DNA of 64,000 nucleotides from Erysipelotrichaceae bacterium 66202529. Its GTDB lineage: Bacteria; Bacillota_I; Bacilli_A; Erysipelotrichales; Erysipelotrichaceae. The stretch spans positions 4,030,001-4,094,000 of the forward strand of contig CP046174.1 of NCBI GenBank assembly GCA_017161075.1, read 5' to 3'. Both the position numbers and the translations under genes were made by a program. Position 1 is the first letter of the stretch, and every line of letters begins with the position of its first letter. A model generated the notes under the pieces. The model had not been told where the DNA came from. It made no database searches and worked only from the letters and a program-made list of their open reading frames with translations. Shown here piece after piece: positions 8,890-18,358 of this stretch.

Positions 8890-10124
8890 ACAGAGTACCC
8901 TTCCTTGATCAGATATTTACGTACATCACTAATAAAATACAGGGAGCCTGTAATGACAAGAGGTCTGTCGTTCTGCAATGCATAAGCAATCGCTCTTTCA
9001 TAGCTCTCCATGATATGAACATGATCCCTTCCCCTGAGCAGACTCACATCCAGAGCGCGCTCATTCTGAAACGGTACCACCAGGATATCATCGCACACCG
9101 TTTCCAGCTCGCACAGCATATCCTCGAAATTTTTATCCTTTAATACAGAAAACAGTACCTGTACCTCCTTCATACGCTTCAGATTATCACACAGCGCATG
9201 AATTCCGTCCGCATTGTGTGCACCATCCAGTATAATCAAAGGATTCCTTGAAATCGTTTCAAAGCGTCCAATCCACACCGCCGCAGATAGTCCTGCTCTC
9301 AACTGTGCTTCCTCAAGCTGAATATAGCGGTGCTCCTGCAGATAGGTACATACCTCAATGGCTAATGCGGCATTGCGGCATTGATACCGGGCCTTTCCCG
9401 CCAAGGAAATGTCCTTCCTGTCTCCATAAGTAAAGGTTAATCCATCCTGTGTTTCCTGAATATCACTGATGCGCTGCAGCTGTATACAGGCGGCATGTGC
9501 AGCAGCTGTATGCTTCTGAAACACCTTTAGACAGCATGCTTTCTCCTCTGCAGTAATTAAATCGACGCCCTCTTTCACAATACCGGCCTTTTCACCGGCA
9601 ATTTTCTCCAACGTATCACCGAGAAATTCCATATGATCCATACCGATATTGGTGATAACAGATACCAGTGGAATCAGGATATTGGTTGCGTCCAGTCTGC
9701 CGCCGAGCCCGGTTTCAAACACACAGAAATCCACAGCCTCCTCCAGATAATAGATAACTGCGATACACATGTCAATTTCAAACATACTGAGATCCCATTC
9801 CATCCAGCTGTCATAATACCGATTGGCAATATCCACAAAGGCATCCTCACGGATATCCTGATCATTTATACGGATACGATCCAGGTGAGTAATCATATAC
9901 GGAGAGGTAAAGCTGCCCACCTTGTAGCCAGCAGTCTGTAAAATGCTGCGGATATCGTTGGTTGTGCTTCCTTTGCCGTTTGTTCCTGCAATATGTATAC
10001 TTTTCAGTTGATTTTGCGGATTTCCCAAAGCTGCCATGTATTGCTTGAAGTGCTCCAGTCCATAGCCGCGGTTTTTTCTTTGTTCAATAATGCGAATGAC
10101 GGCATCCGCCTGCTGAAATTTCAT
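8886..10124 (-). CDS. folC: Folylpolyglutamate synthase / dihydrofolate synthase
   Basis: A 412-residue Mur-ligase-like enzyme that adds glutamate to folates, and in many bacteria also to dihydropteroate. Motifs seen: P-loop HIAGTNGKGSTTNDI, the folate loop TSPYMITHLDRIRIN, ETGLGGRLDATN, ITNIGMDHMEFLGDT and the C-terminal ILDGAHNADG. The length is typical. The start overlaps the end of ung by four bases and the stop overlaps recQ by four, so the three genes are translationally coupled. No other folate genes are nearby, so whether it is mono- or bifunctional cannot be judged. Confidence 0.95.
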   Translation of the reverse strand: MKFQQADAVIRIIEQRKNRGYGLEHFKQYMAALGNPQNQLKSIHIAGTNGKGSTTNDIRSILQTAGYKVGSFTSPYMITHLDRIRINDQDIREDAFVDIANRYYDSWMEWDLSMFEIDMCIAVIYYLEEAVDFCVFETGLGGRLDATNILIPLVSVITNIGMDHMEFLGDTLEKIAGEKAGIVKEGVDLITAEEKACCLKVFQKHTAAAHAACIQLQRISDIQETQDGLTFTYGDRKDISLAGKARYQCRNAALAIEVCTYLQEHRYIQLEEAQLRAGLSAAVWIGRFETISRNPLIILDGAHNADGIHALCDNLKRMKEVQVLFSVLKDKNFEDMLCELETVCDDILVVPFQNERALDVSLLRGRDHVHIMESYERAIAYALQNDRPLVITGSLYFISDVRKYLIKEGYSV

Positions 10125-10780
10125 TCGCTCAGCCTCCAGTCAATCGGTGTTCTTCCCATTTCCTTTAAACAGGTATTGATCGTGGAAAACGGCTTGCTTC
10201 CGAAAAAGCCTCTGGATGCAGAAAGGGGGGAAGGGTGTGCAGACTGAATGATGCGGTGCTGTGCCCCTGTAATTAACCGTGCTTTTTTCTGTGCGTGATT
10301 TCCCCACAGTACAAACACGATTCCCTGTTCCTGTTCATTCAAAACAGAAATCACAGTATCTGTAAAGACTTCCCATCCTTTTTTATTATGAGAATACGCT
10401 TCCCCTTCCCGTACCGTCATAACCGTATTCATTAAGAACACACCCTGTCTAGCCCACTCCAGCAAACAGCCGTGAGACGGTGCATCCACGCCAAGATCAT
10501 CCTTCAGCTCCCGGTAGATGTTTTTCAGACTGCGGGGAACGGGTACACCCTTTTTAACGGAAAAGCATAGCCCGTGTGCCTGCTGTGGCTGATGATACGG
10601 ATCTTGCCCCAGTATAACGACCTTGACATCCTGTAACGGGCAGCTGGTAAAGCAGGTAAATACATCCTCTCTTGGAGGATAAATTGTTTTCTGTGCATAT
10701 TCCTCATCCAGAAACTGCATGAGCTTTCGATAATATTCCTTTTGTTCTTCCTGCCGGAAAAGTTCTTCCCAGTTCTTCAT
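10121..10780 (-). CDS. ung: Uracil-DNA glycosylase (family 1)
   Basis: A 219-residue family-1 UDG that removes uracil from DNA. The water-activating motif is VVILGQDPYHQPQQAHGL and the DNA-intercalation loop is SAHPSPLSASRGFFGSKPFS, both intact. WEELF at the start and VFLMNTVMTVREGEAYSHNKKGWEVF in the middle match the family (quoted as adjoining short blocks). It is the first gene of ung-folC-recQ. A TATGAT about 30 bases upstream of the ATG is a likely -10. Confidence 0.96.
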   Translation of the reverse strand: MKNWEELFRQEEQKEYYRKLMQFLDEEYAQKTIYPPREDVFTCFTSCPLQDVKVVILGQDPYHQPQQAHGLCFSVKKGVPVPRSLKNIYRELKDDLGVDAPSHGCLLEWARQGVFLMNTVMTVREGEAYSHNKKGWEVFTDTVISVLNEQEQGIVFVLWGNHAQKKARLITGAQHRIIQSAHPSPLSASRGFFGSKPFSTINTCLKEMGRTPIDWRLSE

Positions 10781-10930
10781 GTTATCACTTCCTCAAACGG
10801 TATAATCATACCATAAATAAGGTTCAGGTAACAGTACAAGAGCGATGAACCTGTAGTATATAAATTCATAGGATAATGATTTACGGTCTTTCATGATGGT
10901 CAGTGTCGCAACCATAAATAAACCTTTACA

Positions 10931-10959
10931 TTGCCAATTATGCGTCTACATGCTATGCT
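10931..10959 (+). promoter_or_regulatory. Promoter of the small membrane protein gene
   Basis: TTGCCA (10931-10936), 17 bases, TATGCT (10954-10959). The start codon is 27 bases further on. Confidence 0.55.
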
Positions 10960-10986
10960 ATGTATAGATAAAGGAGCGTGATTTAC

Positions 10987-11382
10987 ATGCGTAAATATGG
11001 AAAGCTCTTCTCACACATTATCATAATTTCCCTTCCCCTGTTGTTTCTTTACATCGTACGGTTAAATTTCTATTTCTTTGAAATTCCTGCATTTTCTGAA
11101 CAGAGAGCGTTTCATATCCTGTACTGGCTGTTGTCGTATATCTTGTATTTCCTCTGCGTCATAGCGCTTTTGATCATAAGGGGCAGGGTTTCCAGCAGAT
11201 GGGTGCTTGCAGGTATTCTTGAAATTCTTCTATTATCGCCCCTGTTCTGGTTTAACAACCGTATGTGGCATATGTTTTTTAGTCAGTTTAATTCAAATAT
11301 TTTGATGGGTTTCACACTGATCATCCTATACATTTATCTGTTTCTTGACGCACATTTCAAGGAACGCCAACACAATTCATAG
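10987..11382 (+). CDS. Small integral membrane protein, unknown function
   Basis: A 131-residue protein dominated by four hydrophobic segments (about residues 10-28, 43-63, 70-88 and 106-122), joined by short basic loops, with a charged C-terminal tail HFKERQHNS. No family was recognised. AAGGAG lies ten bases before the ATG at 10987, while a GTG at 10978 sits on top of that site and is rejected. It is the only plus-strand gene in a long minus-strand block, divergent from ung and with its own promoter, so it is probably expressed on its own. Confidence 0.7.
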   Translation: MRKYGKLFSHIIIISLPLLFLYIVRLNFYFFEIPAFSEQRAFHILYWLLSYILYFLCVIALLIIRGRVSSRWVLAGILEILLLSPLFWFNNRMWHMFFSQFNSNILMGFTLIILYIYLFLDAHFKERQHNS

Positions 11383-11514
11383 AAAATTGATCACAGGCTG
11401 AAATATTAAGCATCCAGGTATCCATGCACTGTGTGTTTCCTAAAGCTGCTGAAACATTCAGTTCTATAATTCAGTTTTGATGTTGTCTAACCTATAAAAA
11501 TGAATTCCAAAGAA

Positions 11515-11562
11515 AAAGTGTCGGATATGCAGCGATGAGCTCATCCCTATATCTGGCACTTT
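11515..11562 (-). terminator. Terminator of the purine/molybdenum hydroxylase operon
   Basis: Long stem read on the minus strand: AAAGTG...CACTTT at the base and GATGAGCTCATC at the tip, followed by TTTTTC. It ends the nine-gene operon just past the MobA-like gene. The plus-strand side is weaker. Confidence 0.8.
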
Positions 11563-11569
11563 ATGTATT

Positions 11570-12115
11570 CTATATATCTGTTTTTTGATCAATATCACGA
11601 AGCTGATGCGAGTCACATTCCACGCTCAAAACTGTCTCTGTGTATTTTTTTAACAGCTGTTTTCCACCCTGTTCTCCCTGCAATTCAAGCAGCTCCCTGT
11701 AATATTTTCTGGGAAAGATAGCAGGATTTCGATAGCTGCCGTTACAGGAGGTACAGACGATATGCTCTCCATCGGAACACTTGAGCAGCTTTTGCAGAGT
11801 GGACAGCTTTAGATACGGCTGATCGGCCACACACAGCAGTGCCTGATCGCCTGTACTGTGTGCGATACCAAGACGAATGGAAGCAGCCTGTCCTTCATCG
11901 GCATACGGGTTTGCAATAACGACAGCACCATAGGCTATTGCCAGCTTCGCAATTTCATCATACTGTGTTATAACGATGAGTTTATCCTGCTTCAGACTGG
12001 CCAGCTTTTGCAGGGTATGCGCAATCAAGGGCATACCCTCAAGCTCATACAGCAGCTTATTGCCCTGAAATCTACGTGAATATCCCGATGCCATAAGAAT
12101 CAGATCAGTCCTCAT
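11570..12115 (-). CDS. mocA: MobA-like NTP transferase (MocA type molybdenum cofactor maturation)
   Basis: A 181-residue nucleotidyltransferase of the MobA/MocA family, which attaches a nucleotide to molybdopterin; MocA makes the cytosine dinucleotide used by xanthine-dehydrogenase-type enzymes. The N-terminal loop LILMASGYSRRFQGNKLLYELEG matches the LAAGxSxRMGxxK signature, with M replacing the first A. VADQPYL is the metal/nucleotide motif. It overlaps the 3' end of the large hydroxylase subunit gene by 11 bases and is the last gene of the operon. Its position makes a role in finishing the hydroxylase cofactor likely; CTP versus GTP choice is inferred, not shown. Confidence 0.85.
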   Translation of the reverse strand: MRTDLILMASGYSRRFQGNKLLYELEGMPLIAHTLQKLASLKQDKLIVITQYDEIAKLAIAYGAVVIANPYADEGQAASIRLGIAHSTGDQALLCVADQPYLKLSTLQKLLKCSDGEHIVCTSCNGSYRNPAIFPRKYYRELLELQGEQGGKQLLKKYTETVLSVECDSHQLRDIDQKTDI

Positions 12116-14381
12116 CCTTATTCAGCAACACCTTTTCCGCTGTGATTGGCAGGGTACGCACCTGTACACCGCTTGCATGCGCAACCGCCGAAGCAATCGC
12201 AGGCGCCGGGGTATTGATTACCACCTCACCGATGGATTTTGCCCCAAACGGCCCGTTATCCTCATAGCTGCTTTCAAAATCAACACGGATTTCACCGACA
12301 TCCTGACGGGTCGGTATTTTATATTGCAGAAAGGAGCTGTTGCGCATTCTGCCCTTTGGTGAATAGGTGATATCCTCATATAACGCCATACCGATTCCCT
12401 GTGCAATACCACCTTCTGTCTGAATTCTAGCAAGATTTGGATTGATGATCGTTCCGCAATCAACGACTGCCACATAATCGACCATCGTAATCTCTCCGGT
12501 CAGCTTATCCACATCCACCTCTGCGATTCCTGCCATAAACGGTGGTGGAGATGTCGGGGAACAATGGGACGCACTGGCAATCAGACATTCTCCCCTTCCA
12601 CCTGCAAAGCAGCGGTTCGCAAAGTCAGCAAGCATCATTTCTTTGCCATCCTCCAGGGCATAGATGCTCTCACCGTCAAAGGTGATATGCTCTGCATCTA
12701 CCTCGAGAAGAACGGCTGCTTCCCGTATTATCTGCTTTCGCAGCTCCTCACAGGTTTTCACAACAGCCATACCGGTTACATAGGTTGTCGCAGAAGCATA
12801 TGATCCGGTATCGTAAGGAGAAGCGTCTGTATCCACCGCCTGCGTAATGATTTTATCCACATCACAATCCAGACATTCTGCGGCCATCTGTGCAAGAATT
12901 GTATCACATCCGGTACCCATATCCGTCGCGCCGATAGATAATGTATAAAATCCGTCATCCTGCAGCTTAATAACAGTAGATGCGATATCCACATTCGCAA
13001 TACCGCTTCCCTGCATGGATAATGCCACACCAAGACCGCGAACCTTATCGCCCATATCACGCCGCAGCCCTTTCTCTTTCCAGCCAATCATATCCATCGC
13101 TTTTTTCAGACAGCGATCCAATGCACAGCTGTTCAGATGCTCACCATAATACTGCATCATGATCTCATCCTCCTGCACCATATTTTTCAGGCGCAGCTCA
13201 CAGGGATCCATGTGCAGCGCATCCGCAAGCTCATTCACCGCAGATTCGATTGCAAACTGACCCTGCGTTGCCCCATAGCCGCGGTAAGCGCCCGCCGTCA
13301 TGGTATTGGTATAAACGACATCAGAAACAAAGCGGCTTGCCTTTACATGATTATAAATTGGTAAGGACTTATGACCGCTCAATCCGACCGTTGTAGAGCC
13401 ATGCTCCCCATATGCTCCGGTATTGGAAAGGGTATGCAGATCGATTGCCAGGATTGTTCCATCCTTTGTGGCACCGATTTTCACATGCATGCGCATTTCA
13501 TGGCGGGAATTGCTGGCCATGAAGGTCTCCTCTCTTGTATAGACGAGCTTACACGGCTTTCTCAGCTTCCATGTCACGAAAGCAGTAAAAATTTCTGTAC
13601 AGCCGGTCTGCTTGGCACCAAAGCCGCCCCCGATGCGCGGTTTGATTACTTTAATCTGCGATTTGGGAAGCTCCAGAGCGTTGGCAACCATGCGGCGGAT
13701 ATGAAAGGGTACCTGTGTGGAGCTAACCACATTCAGACGCCCGTAGGTATCCATAAATGCATAGGAACGAAAGGTTTCCATCATCGCCTGCGCATTGGCC
13801 AGGGTATGGTAATCACGCTCCAGAATCACATCGCATTCTGAAAATGCCTCCTCCACATCACCAACGATGCTTTCATCGTGAGAATGCAGATTACGCAGCC
13901 GTTCATTTCCTATATCACACAGCAGCTTGTAATCATCCTCCTTATGAACGATCACCGGATGATCAAGCGCCTTTGTGAAATCCAGGACAGCATCGTATAC
14001 CTCATAATCAACCTGAATCAGCTTTCTTGCTTTTTCTGTACAGGCTTCATCCCTGCCTACGATGATTGCGACCTCATCCCCCACATAACGCACAACCTCA
14101 TCCAGTATTTTGCGGTCATAGGGGGAAGGCTCAGGATACGTCTGTCCAGCCAAGGTAAAGCGTGAGGCAGGAACATCCTTCCATGTATATACCGCTTCAA
14201 TTCCGGGAACACGTTTTGCTTTACTCGTATCAATTGCGCGTATTCTTGCATGAGCATGGGGAGAGCGAAGCAGCTTGATCACAAGACAATCCGCAGGTGC
14301 AAGATCATCCGTATACACCGGCTGTCCGCTTAATAATGCATACGCATCCTTCTTTACAACGGAACGATTGATGTACTTCAT
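12105..14381 (-). CDS. xdhA: Molybdenum hydroxylase large subunit (xanthine dehydrogenase family)
   Basis: A 758-residue molybdopterin-binding subunit of the xanthine dehydrogenase family. Landmarks: the N-terminal KDAYALLSGQPVYTDD, the cofactor loop RIGGGFGAKQTG, GAYRGYGATQGQFAIE, GATDMGTGCDTILAQ, and near the end FGAKSIGEVVINTPAPAIA, where the Glu is at the place of the catalytic Glu of xanthine oxidases. The ATG at 14381 overlaps the stop of the iron-sulfur subunit as ATGA and has AAGGAG ten bases ahead. The purine permease and purine riboswitch of the operon make xanthine or hypoxanthine the likely substrate; the physiological direction is open. No in-frame TGA was seen. Confidence 0.9.
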   Translation of the reverse strand: MKYINRSVVKKDAYALLSGQPVYTDDLAPADCLVIKLLRSPHAHARIRAIDTSKAKRVPGIEAVYTWKDVPASRFTLAGQTYPEPSPYDRKILDEVVRYVGDEVAIIVGRDEACTEKARKLIQVDYEVYDAVLDFTKALDHPVIVHKEDDYKLLCDIGNERLRNLHSHDESIVGDVEEAFSECDVILERDYHTLANAQAMMETFRSYAFMDTYGRLNVVSSTQVPFHIRRMVANALELPKSQIKVIKPRIGGGFGAKQTGCTEIFTAFVTWKLRKPCKLVYTREETFMASNSRHEMRMHVKIGATKDGTILAIDLHTLSNTGAYGEHGSTTVGLSGHKSLPIYNHVKASRFVSDVVYTNTMTAGAYRGYGATQGQFAIESAVNELADALHMDPCELRLKNMVQEDEIMMQYYGEHLNSCALDRCLKKAMDMIGWKEKGLRRDMGDKVRGLGVALSMQGSGIANVDIASTVIKLQDDGFYTLSIGATDMGTGCDTILAQMAAECLDCDVDKIITQAVDTDASPYDTGSYASATTYVTGMAVVKTCEELRKQIIREAAVLLEVDAEHITFDGESIYALEDGKEMMLADFANRCFAGGRGECLIASASHCSPTSPPPFMAGIAEVDVDKLTGEITMVDYVAVVDCGTIINPNLARIQTEGGIAQGIGMALYEDITYSPKGRMRNSSFLQYKIPTRQDVGEIRVDFESSYEDNGPFGAKSIGEVVINTPAPAIASAVAHASGVQVRTLPITAEKVLLNKDED

Positions 14382-14839
14382 ACCGTATGCTCTCCTTTCT
14401 GCAGCCATGCTTCAATCGCACGCAGCTGTCCCATATAGCCGGTACAGCGACAGAGATTGCCTGCCAGCCAATGCTTGATTTCCTCCCTGTTCCAGCTTTT
14501 CTTTTCTTTTTTCATGGCTAATACCTGCATGATGAAGCCCGGGGAACAAAAGCCGCACTGCTCTGCGCCCTCCTTTGCCATGAAATCCGCAAACTCCTTT
14601 GCCTCCTGTTCCAGTCCCTCCAGCGTTGTTATGCGATGACCGTTGGCACGTCCAATTAAAACACTGCAAGAGAGCACAGGCTGTTCATCCATCCATACGG
14701 TACAAAGTCCGCAGTTTGTCGTCTCACAGCCGCATTTCACACTCTTATATCCGTGACTGCGTAAAAACTGCAGCAGTGTCAGCTCCGCAGAAGCCTCCTC
14801 CTGGATACGTTTATCGTTTACCGTGATTTCTATTTTCAT
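14378..14839 (-). CDS. xdhC: Molybdenum hydroxylase [2Fe-2S] subunit
   Basis: A 153-residue iron-sulfur subunit with two [2Fe-2S] clusters. The plant-ferredoxin-like set is CGCETTNCGLCTVW plus a later Cys in VLSCSV, and the helical-domain set is CGFCSPGF and GNLCRCTGY. All eight cysteines are present. It passes electrons from the molybdenum site to FAD. The gene overlaps both neighbours by four bases, so the FAD, iron-sulfur and molybdenum subunits are translated together. The letter used for this subunit varies between species. Confidence 0.93.
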   Translation of the reverse strand: MKIEITVNDKRIQEEASAELTLLQFLRSHGYKSVKCGCETTNCGLCTVWMDEQPVLSCSVLIGRANGHRITTLEGLEQEAKEFADFMAKEGAEQCGFCSPGFIMQVLAMKKEKKSWNREEIKHWLAGNLCRCTGYMGQLRAIEAWLQKGEHTV

Positions 14840-15612
14840 ACGTGTGTCTCCCCTTCCAGCTTTTTCAACAGACGCAGTGTCAGCGCATAAACGAGTGCAC
14901 GACGATAGGATGCGCTTCCCCGCATATTATCTTCACATTCCACCTGTTCCTGCAGCTGCCTTGCGACTGCCTGCAGATCACTGCTCCATGTTCGATCATA
15001 ACGGATGGCCCGCTTTGGCCGGGAACCAGCCACAATACGCAGCTCATCCCCCATTCTGGCAGCTGCCATATTCAATACCGGAAGATCCGTCGCACTCTTT
15101 CGCACACAGGCATAGGCGGTCTTAACCGGCTCCTTCTTTATATAGATATGCGTCAGGATATCCCGCTCATAAGGCATTGCGGCATAGTCCTGTAAGGATA
15201 CGATTCCCTGCTTATACAGATGTACCTCGACCTGCAGACAAAGCAGTGCGCACAAAACATCGGAAAATCCAAAACGGGAATACAGTGAGCCTCCCAGAGT
15301 TGCCGTATTGCGAAGCTGCACGCCGACGATATCCTTACACGCATCCTGCAGCAGTGTTCCATATGCCTTACGCAGGCCCTCATGGGTTTCCAGTGATCGA
15401 AGGGATGTCATCGCTCCAATCAAAAACCCGTTTTCACCCTCCTGAATGGTATCCAGATGCAAATCACATAAATCGATCGCTACCGGAATGGTTCGCTCCT
15501 GCATACGCAGCCACAGCATTCCTCCCATGATCTGATTCATGCGGTTTTTCTGCAGCAGCTCCATTGCTTCATCAAGGCTTGCGGCCCTGTGGTATTGCAG
15601 AATGTTCAGCAT
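14836..15612 (-). CDS. xdhB: Molybdenum hydroxylase FAD-binding subunit
   Basis: A 258-residue FAD-binding subunit of the CoxM/XdhB type. It starts ILQYHRAASLDEAMELL and has IMGGMLWLRM, a divergent form of the usual AGGTDL FAD loop, and the second flavin motif NTATLGGSLYSRFG. The ATG at 15612 has GGAAGGAG seven bases upstream; a GTG at 15645 lies before that site and is rejected. The start lies 41 bases inside the end of the ABC ATPase gene, an unusually long overlap. The altered first FAD loop deserves checking, though the remaining fold looks normal. Confidence 0.86.
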   Translation of the reverse strand: MLNILQYHRAASLDEAMELLQKNRMNQIMGGMLWLRMQERTIPVAIDLCDLHLDTIQEGENGFLIGAMTSLRSLETHEGLRKAYGTLLQDACKDIVGVQLRNTATLGGSLYSRFGFSDVLCALLCLQVEVHLYKQGIVSLQDYAAMPYERDILTHIYIKKEPVKTAYACVRKSATDLPVLNMAAARMGDELRIVAGSRPKRAIRYDRTWSSDLQAVARQLQEQVECEDNMRGSASYRRALVYALTLRLLKKLEGETHV

Positions 15613-16387
15613 AACAATTCTCCTTCCATATAAGTATTGGTTCACTTGTCGTTCCTGTTACCGTAAAGGTGTCTCCGTACAGGGCCTGATAATAACCGGC
15701 GCATTCCCTGGCCATTTCCACACGGCTCCCTGTCATGCGGGCATACAGCGTTCCCTGATGTAGCAGCAGAATTTCATCGGCATATTGCAATGCAAGATTG
15801 GGATCATGCATACTGATCAGCATACTTTTCCCCTGCTGCTTCAGCCTGGTGACCTCCTGCAGAAACTGATGCTGGCGGCGATAATCAAGATAGGTGCATG
15901 GCTCATCCATAACCATAACCTCCGCTTCCTGTAAAAAGGCTCTTGCGACATAGGTCATTTGCAGCTCTCCCCCGCTGATTTCCTGTAACAGCTTTCCTTT
16001 CAAATGCGACAGCCGCCATTCCTGTAACAGACTGTCCACACGTTCATACTGCTTTTTTGAAGGCAAGGCAAAGGGTGAGATGTGTCGTGCAAAGCCGCTG
16101 ACAATACATTCCTCCACCACGAAATCCTCCACCGTTTCCTTAATCTGAGGCACATAGCTGAACAGGGCAGCCAGCTGCTTCTGCTTGAAGCTGCGAATAT
16201 CTGTTTGCTCAGAAAGAATGCTTCCCTCATAGGGATAATATTGCAGCAGAGATCGTATCAGCGTCGTTTTTCCACTGCCGTTTTCCCCCAGCAGCATCAC
16301 AATACGGCCGCTCTTTATAGCAAAGCTGATATCCTGCAAAATCACATTGTCCTGCAGCCTGACAGAAAGATGTTGTACACGAATCAT
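15572..16387 (-). CDS. ABC transporter ATP-binding protein (FecE/BtuD class)
   Basis: A 271-residue ATPase of the iron-siderophore/cobalamin type II importer class. Walker A is GENGSGKTTL, the Q-loop is SYVPQIKETV, the signature is ISGGELQ, Walker B is VMVMDEPC and the switch His is in SMHDPNL. It powers the permease encoded just upstream, whose stop it overlaps by four bases. Transporters of this class carry iron chelates, cobalamin or, in the MolBCA system of Haemophilus, molybdate and tungstate. The position inside a molybdenum hydroxylase operon favours the last option by context only. Confidence 0.9.
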   Translation of the reverse strand: MIRVQHLSVRLQDNVILQDISFAIKSGRIVMLLGENGSGKTTLIRSLLQYYPYEGSILSEQTDIRSFKQKQLAALFSYVPQIKETVEDFVVEECIVSGFARHISPFALPSKKQYERVDSLLQEWRLSHLKGKLLQEISGGELQMTYVARAFLQEAEVMVMDEPCTYLDYRRQHQFLQEVTRLKQQGKSMLISMHDPNLALQYADEILLLHQGTLYARMTGSRVEMARECAGYYQALYGDTFTVTGTTSEPILIWKENCYAEHSAIPQGRKP

Positions 16388-17352
16388 ACATGCAGCCTTC
16401 CCTTCATAAATAAAACAATCAATACCAGCGCCCCAAACAGGCTGGTCAGGATACTGATTGGAATTTCAATGGTCAAAAGAGTTCTTGCCAGCGTATCACA
16501 TACAAGCAGAAAGATCGCTCCGCTGATTGCGGTAATTCCCATCGTTTGGGAAACAGGCTTCTTTACTGCAATGCGTATGATATGCGGAATCAGCAGGGAT
16601 ACCCAGCTGACAATTCCCGCTACACTGATAACACTGGATATCAGAAGTGTTGCCAGTAACAGAGACGTCCAGCGAATCACCTTCGTGTTGACACCAAGCG
16701 TACTCGCTTCCTCGCCAAACGCTAACAGCTGAATCTGCCAGCGTAACAGATACAGTCCGATCATTCCAAAGGAACATAATACAAGGGTGATAAGAACCGA
16801 AGGCCAGGAAGCATCGGAAAAGCCTCCCATCAGCCAGTATTCCATATTGGCCAGCTGTGTCGCAGGATCCGCATATAATTTCATCATCATCATGAGGGAA
16901 GTCGCAACCGCCTGCAGAATGAGTCCGGCAACCACCAGGTTTAAAATCCGATTCCCTCTGATACGGGATGCCATGAAAAAGGTCAGGATAACAAGCACCA
17001 TTCCCATGAGAAAGGCACAAAGCTCCACAAACCACGCCTCCTGATAAACCAGAATGGCAAAGACTGCCCCCAGGGAACAGCCGCTGCTTGCCCCGATCAC
17101 ATCCCCGCTTGCCAGCGGATTTCGAAAAATTGTCTGATAGACAACACCGGATACAGCAAGTGCTGCTCCGCTGATGCATACGAGCAGAATTCTTGGCATT
17201 CGAAGATTCCAAACAAGGGAACGGGTGAGCGCATCACCGGAAAACAGCAGCGCCCTTCCGATATCGGAAAGACTGCTGCCGTATCTTCCCACACACAGAG
17301 AACACAAAACCAGCACTGCCAGCAGCAACACAAGCCAGAATCTGCGTTTCAT
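16384..17352 (-). CDS. ABC transporter permease (FecCD/BtuC family)
   Basis: A 322-residue permease with about ten membrane segments. Family motifs visible are LRMPRILLVCISGAALAVSG, the GASSGCSLGAVFA loop, and WVSLLIPHIIR, which is the coupling region facing the ATPase. Only one permease gene is present, so a homodimer is expected, as in BtuC and MolB. The stop codon overlaps the ATPase start and the gene follows the binding-protein gene by one base, giving a complete importer. Substrate: molybdate/tungstate, inferred from the neighbours; an iron chelate is the main alternative. Confidence 0.9.
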   Translation of the reverse strand: MKRRFWLVLLLAVLVLCSLCVGRYGSSLSDIGRALLFSGDALTRSLVWNLRMPRILLVCISGAALAVSGVVYQTIFRNPLASGDVIGASSGCSLGAVFAILVYQEAWFVELCAFLMGMVLVILTFFMASRIRGNRILNLVVAGLILQAVATSLMMMMKLYADPATQLANMEYWLMGGFSDASWPSVLITLVLCSFGMIGLYLLRWQIQLLAFGEEASTLGVNTKVIRWTSLLLATLLISSVISVAGIVSWVSLLIPHIIRIAVKKPVSQTMGITAISGAIFLLVCDTLARTLLTIEIPISILTSLFGALVLIVLFMKGRLHV

Positions 17353-17353
17353 A

Positions 17354-18358
17354 TCAAAGTCCCAAATCGCTGTTTGTTACATCGATTTTATAAAAAGTCT
17401 TGTAAAAATCCTTAGCCTCCTGCTTCACAGTATCCATGGACAGATTATCCGGATACAGCGTTGCATATGCCCACAATGTTCCCAGACAGCTCGAAAGATT
17501 CGGTGTATCCCAAGTTTCCAGCGTACTTGGAAATTCATAGACCTGCTTATTTTTTACTGCGTCCAGGGAAGCCAGTGCAGCATCATCCAGTACATCACTG
17601 ACCCTGGCACCGCCGTTTTCAAGGAAAATCACATCCGGATTCCTTTCCAGCAGCGTTTCCTTTCCTATCGTACTCCAGCCCTTACCGGCCTTAGACATAA
17701 CATTTTCAGCCCTTGCTTGTTTCAACAGACCATTCTGGAACATATCCGTTCCTGCCCCCTCCAGCAGTGTACTTCCCGCCATATACACGCTTTTCGCAAC
17801 ACCGGTATCCGTAATATACTGTTCAAGCAACCCGTCACGATATGTAAAGTACTTCTCTGCTTCCTCATGCGCCCCCAATACGCTTGCGATCAGATTCACT
17901 GCTTCATCGTAATCGCTCTGTGTTTCCGGATTTAACAGAATCACCTTCATACCGGCATCTTCTAGCTTACCTGCATAGCTTTTCAAGCTGACTGGAAGAA
18001 AGGCTACATCCGCTTTTGTTTTGATAGCGGCCTCCACATTGAAGGATTTTTTATTTCCCATAGCCGGAAGTGAAACAACCTCAGGAGCAGCCTTCTTATA
18101 AATTTCCCGCTGACCCGCTTTCATCTCCACACCGACAAGTTTATCCTTCTGCCCCAGCCCAATCACGGTACTCGTTGCGATATAATATCCGCTGATTACC
18201 TTTTCAGCAGGCTTATCAAAGGTTACCTTTCTCCCTGCCTGATCCGTGACAGTAAAGCCTTCCTGCTTCTTTAATTCCTCATCCTTGCCCTTGTCACTGC
18301 ATGCCAGTACCGAAACTGCCATCAGCAGGGACATGGCTGTCATTAAAAACTTTTTCAT
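17354..18358 (-). CDS. ABC transporter substrate-binding lipoprotein
   Basis: A 334-residue periplasmic-binding-type lipoprotein of the helical-backbone (BtuF/FhuD/TroA-like) class. The signal peptide ends in the lipobox VLAC with Cys20, so it should be tethered to the outer face of the membrane. The mature part begins with EGFTVTDQAGRKVTFDKPAEK, typical of iron-complex binding proteins (shown as a family start), and includes GLGQKDKLVGV and a long central helix. Relatives bind siderophores, haem, cobalamin, molybdate or tungstate. Binding residues cannot be assigned by eye. It precedes the permease by one base. Confidence 0.88.
   Translation of the reverse strand: MKKFLMTAMSLLMAVSVLACSDKGKDEELKKQEGFTVTDQAGRKVTFDKPAEKVISGYYIATSTVIGLGQKDKLVGVEMKAGQREIYKKAAPEVVSLPAMGNKKSFNVEAAIKTKADVAFLPVSLKSYAGKLEDAGMKVILLNPETQSDYDEAVNLIASVLGAHEEAEKYFTYRDGLLEQYITDTGVAKSVYMAGSTLLEGAGTDMFQNGLLKQARAENVMSKAGKGWSTIGKETLLERNPDVIFLENGGARVSDVLDDAALASLDAVKNKQVYEFPSTLETWDTPNLSSCLGTLWAYATLYPDNLSMDTVKQEAKDFYKTFYKIDVTNSDLGL

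Noticed and set aside
13371..13841. 156-codon plus-strand reading frame and its neighbours
   Set aside because: Antisense to the hydroxylase large subunit, whose motifs are intact in the minus-strand frame. No ribosome site or family match.
12105..14381. Selenium-dependent molybdenum hydroxylase
   Set aside because: No in-frame TGA was noticed and the selenium-hydroxylase accessory genes are not in this operon.
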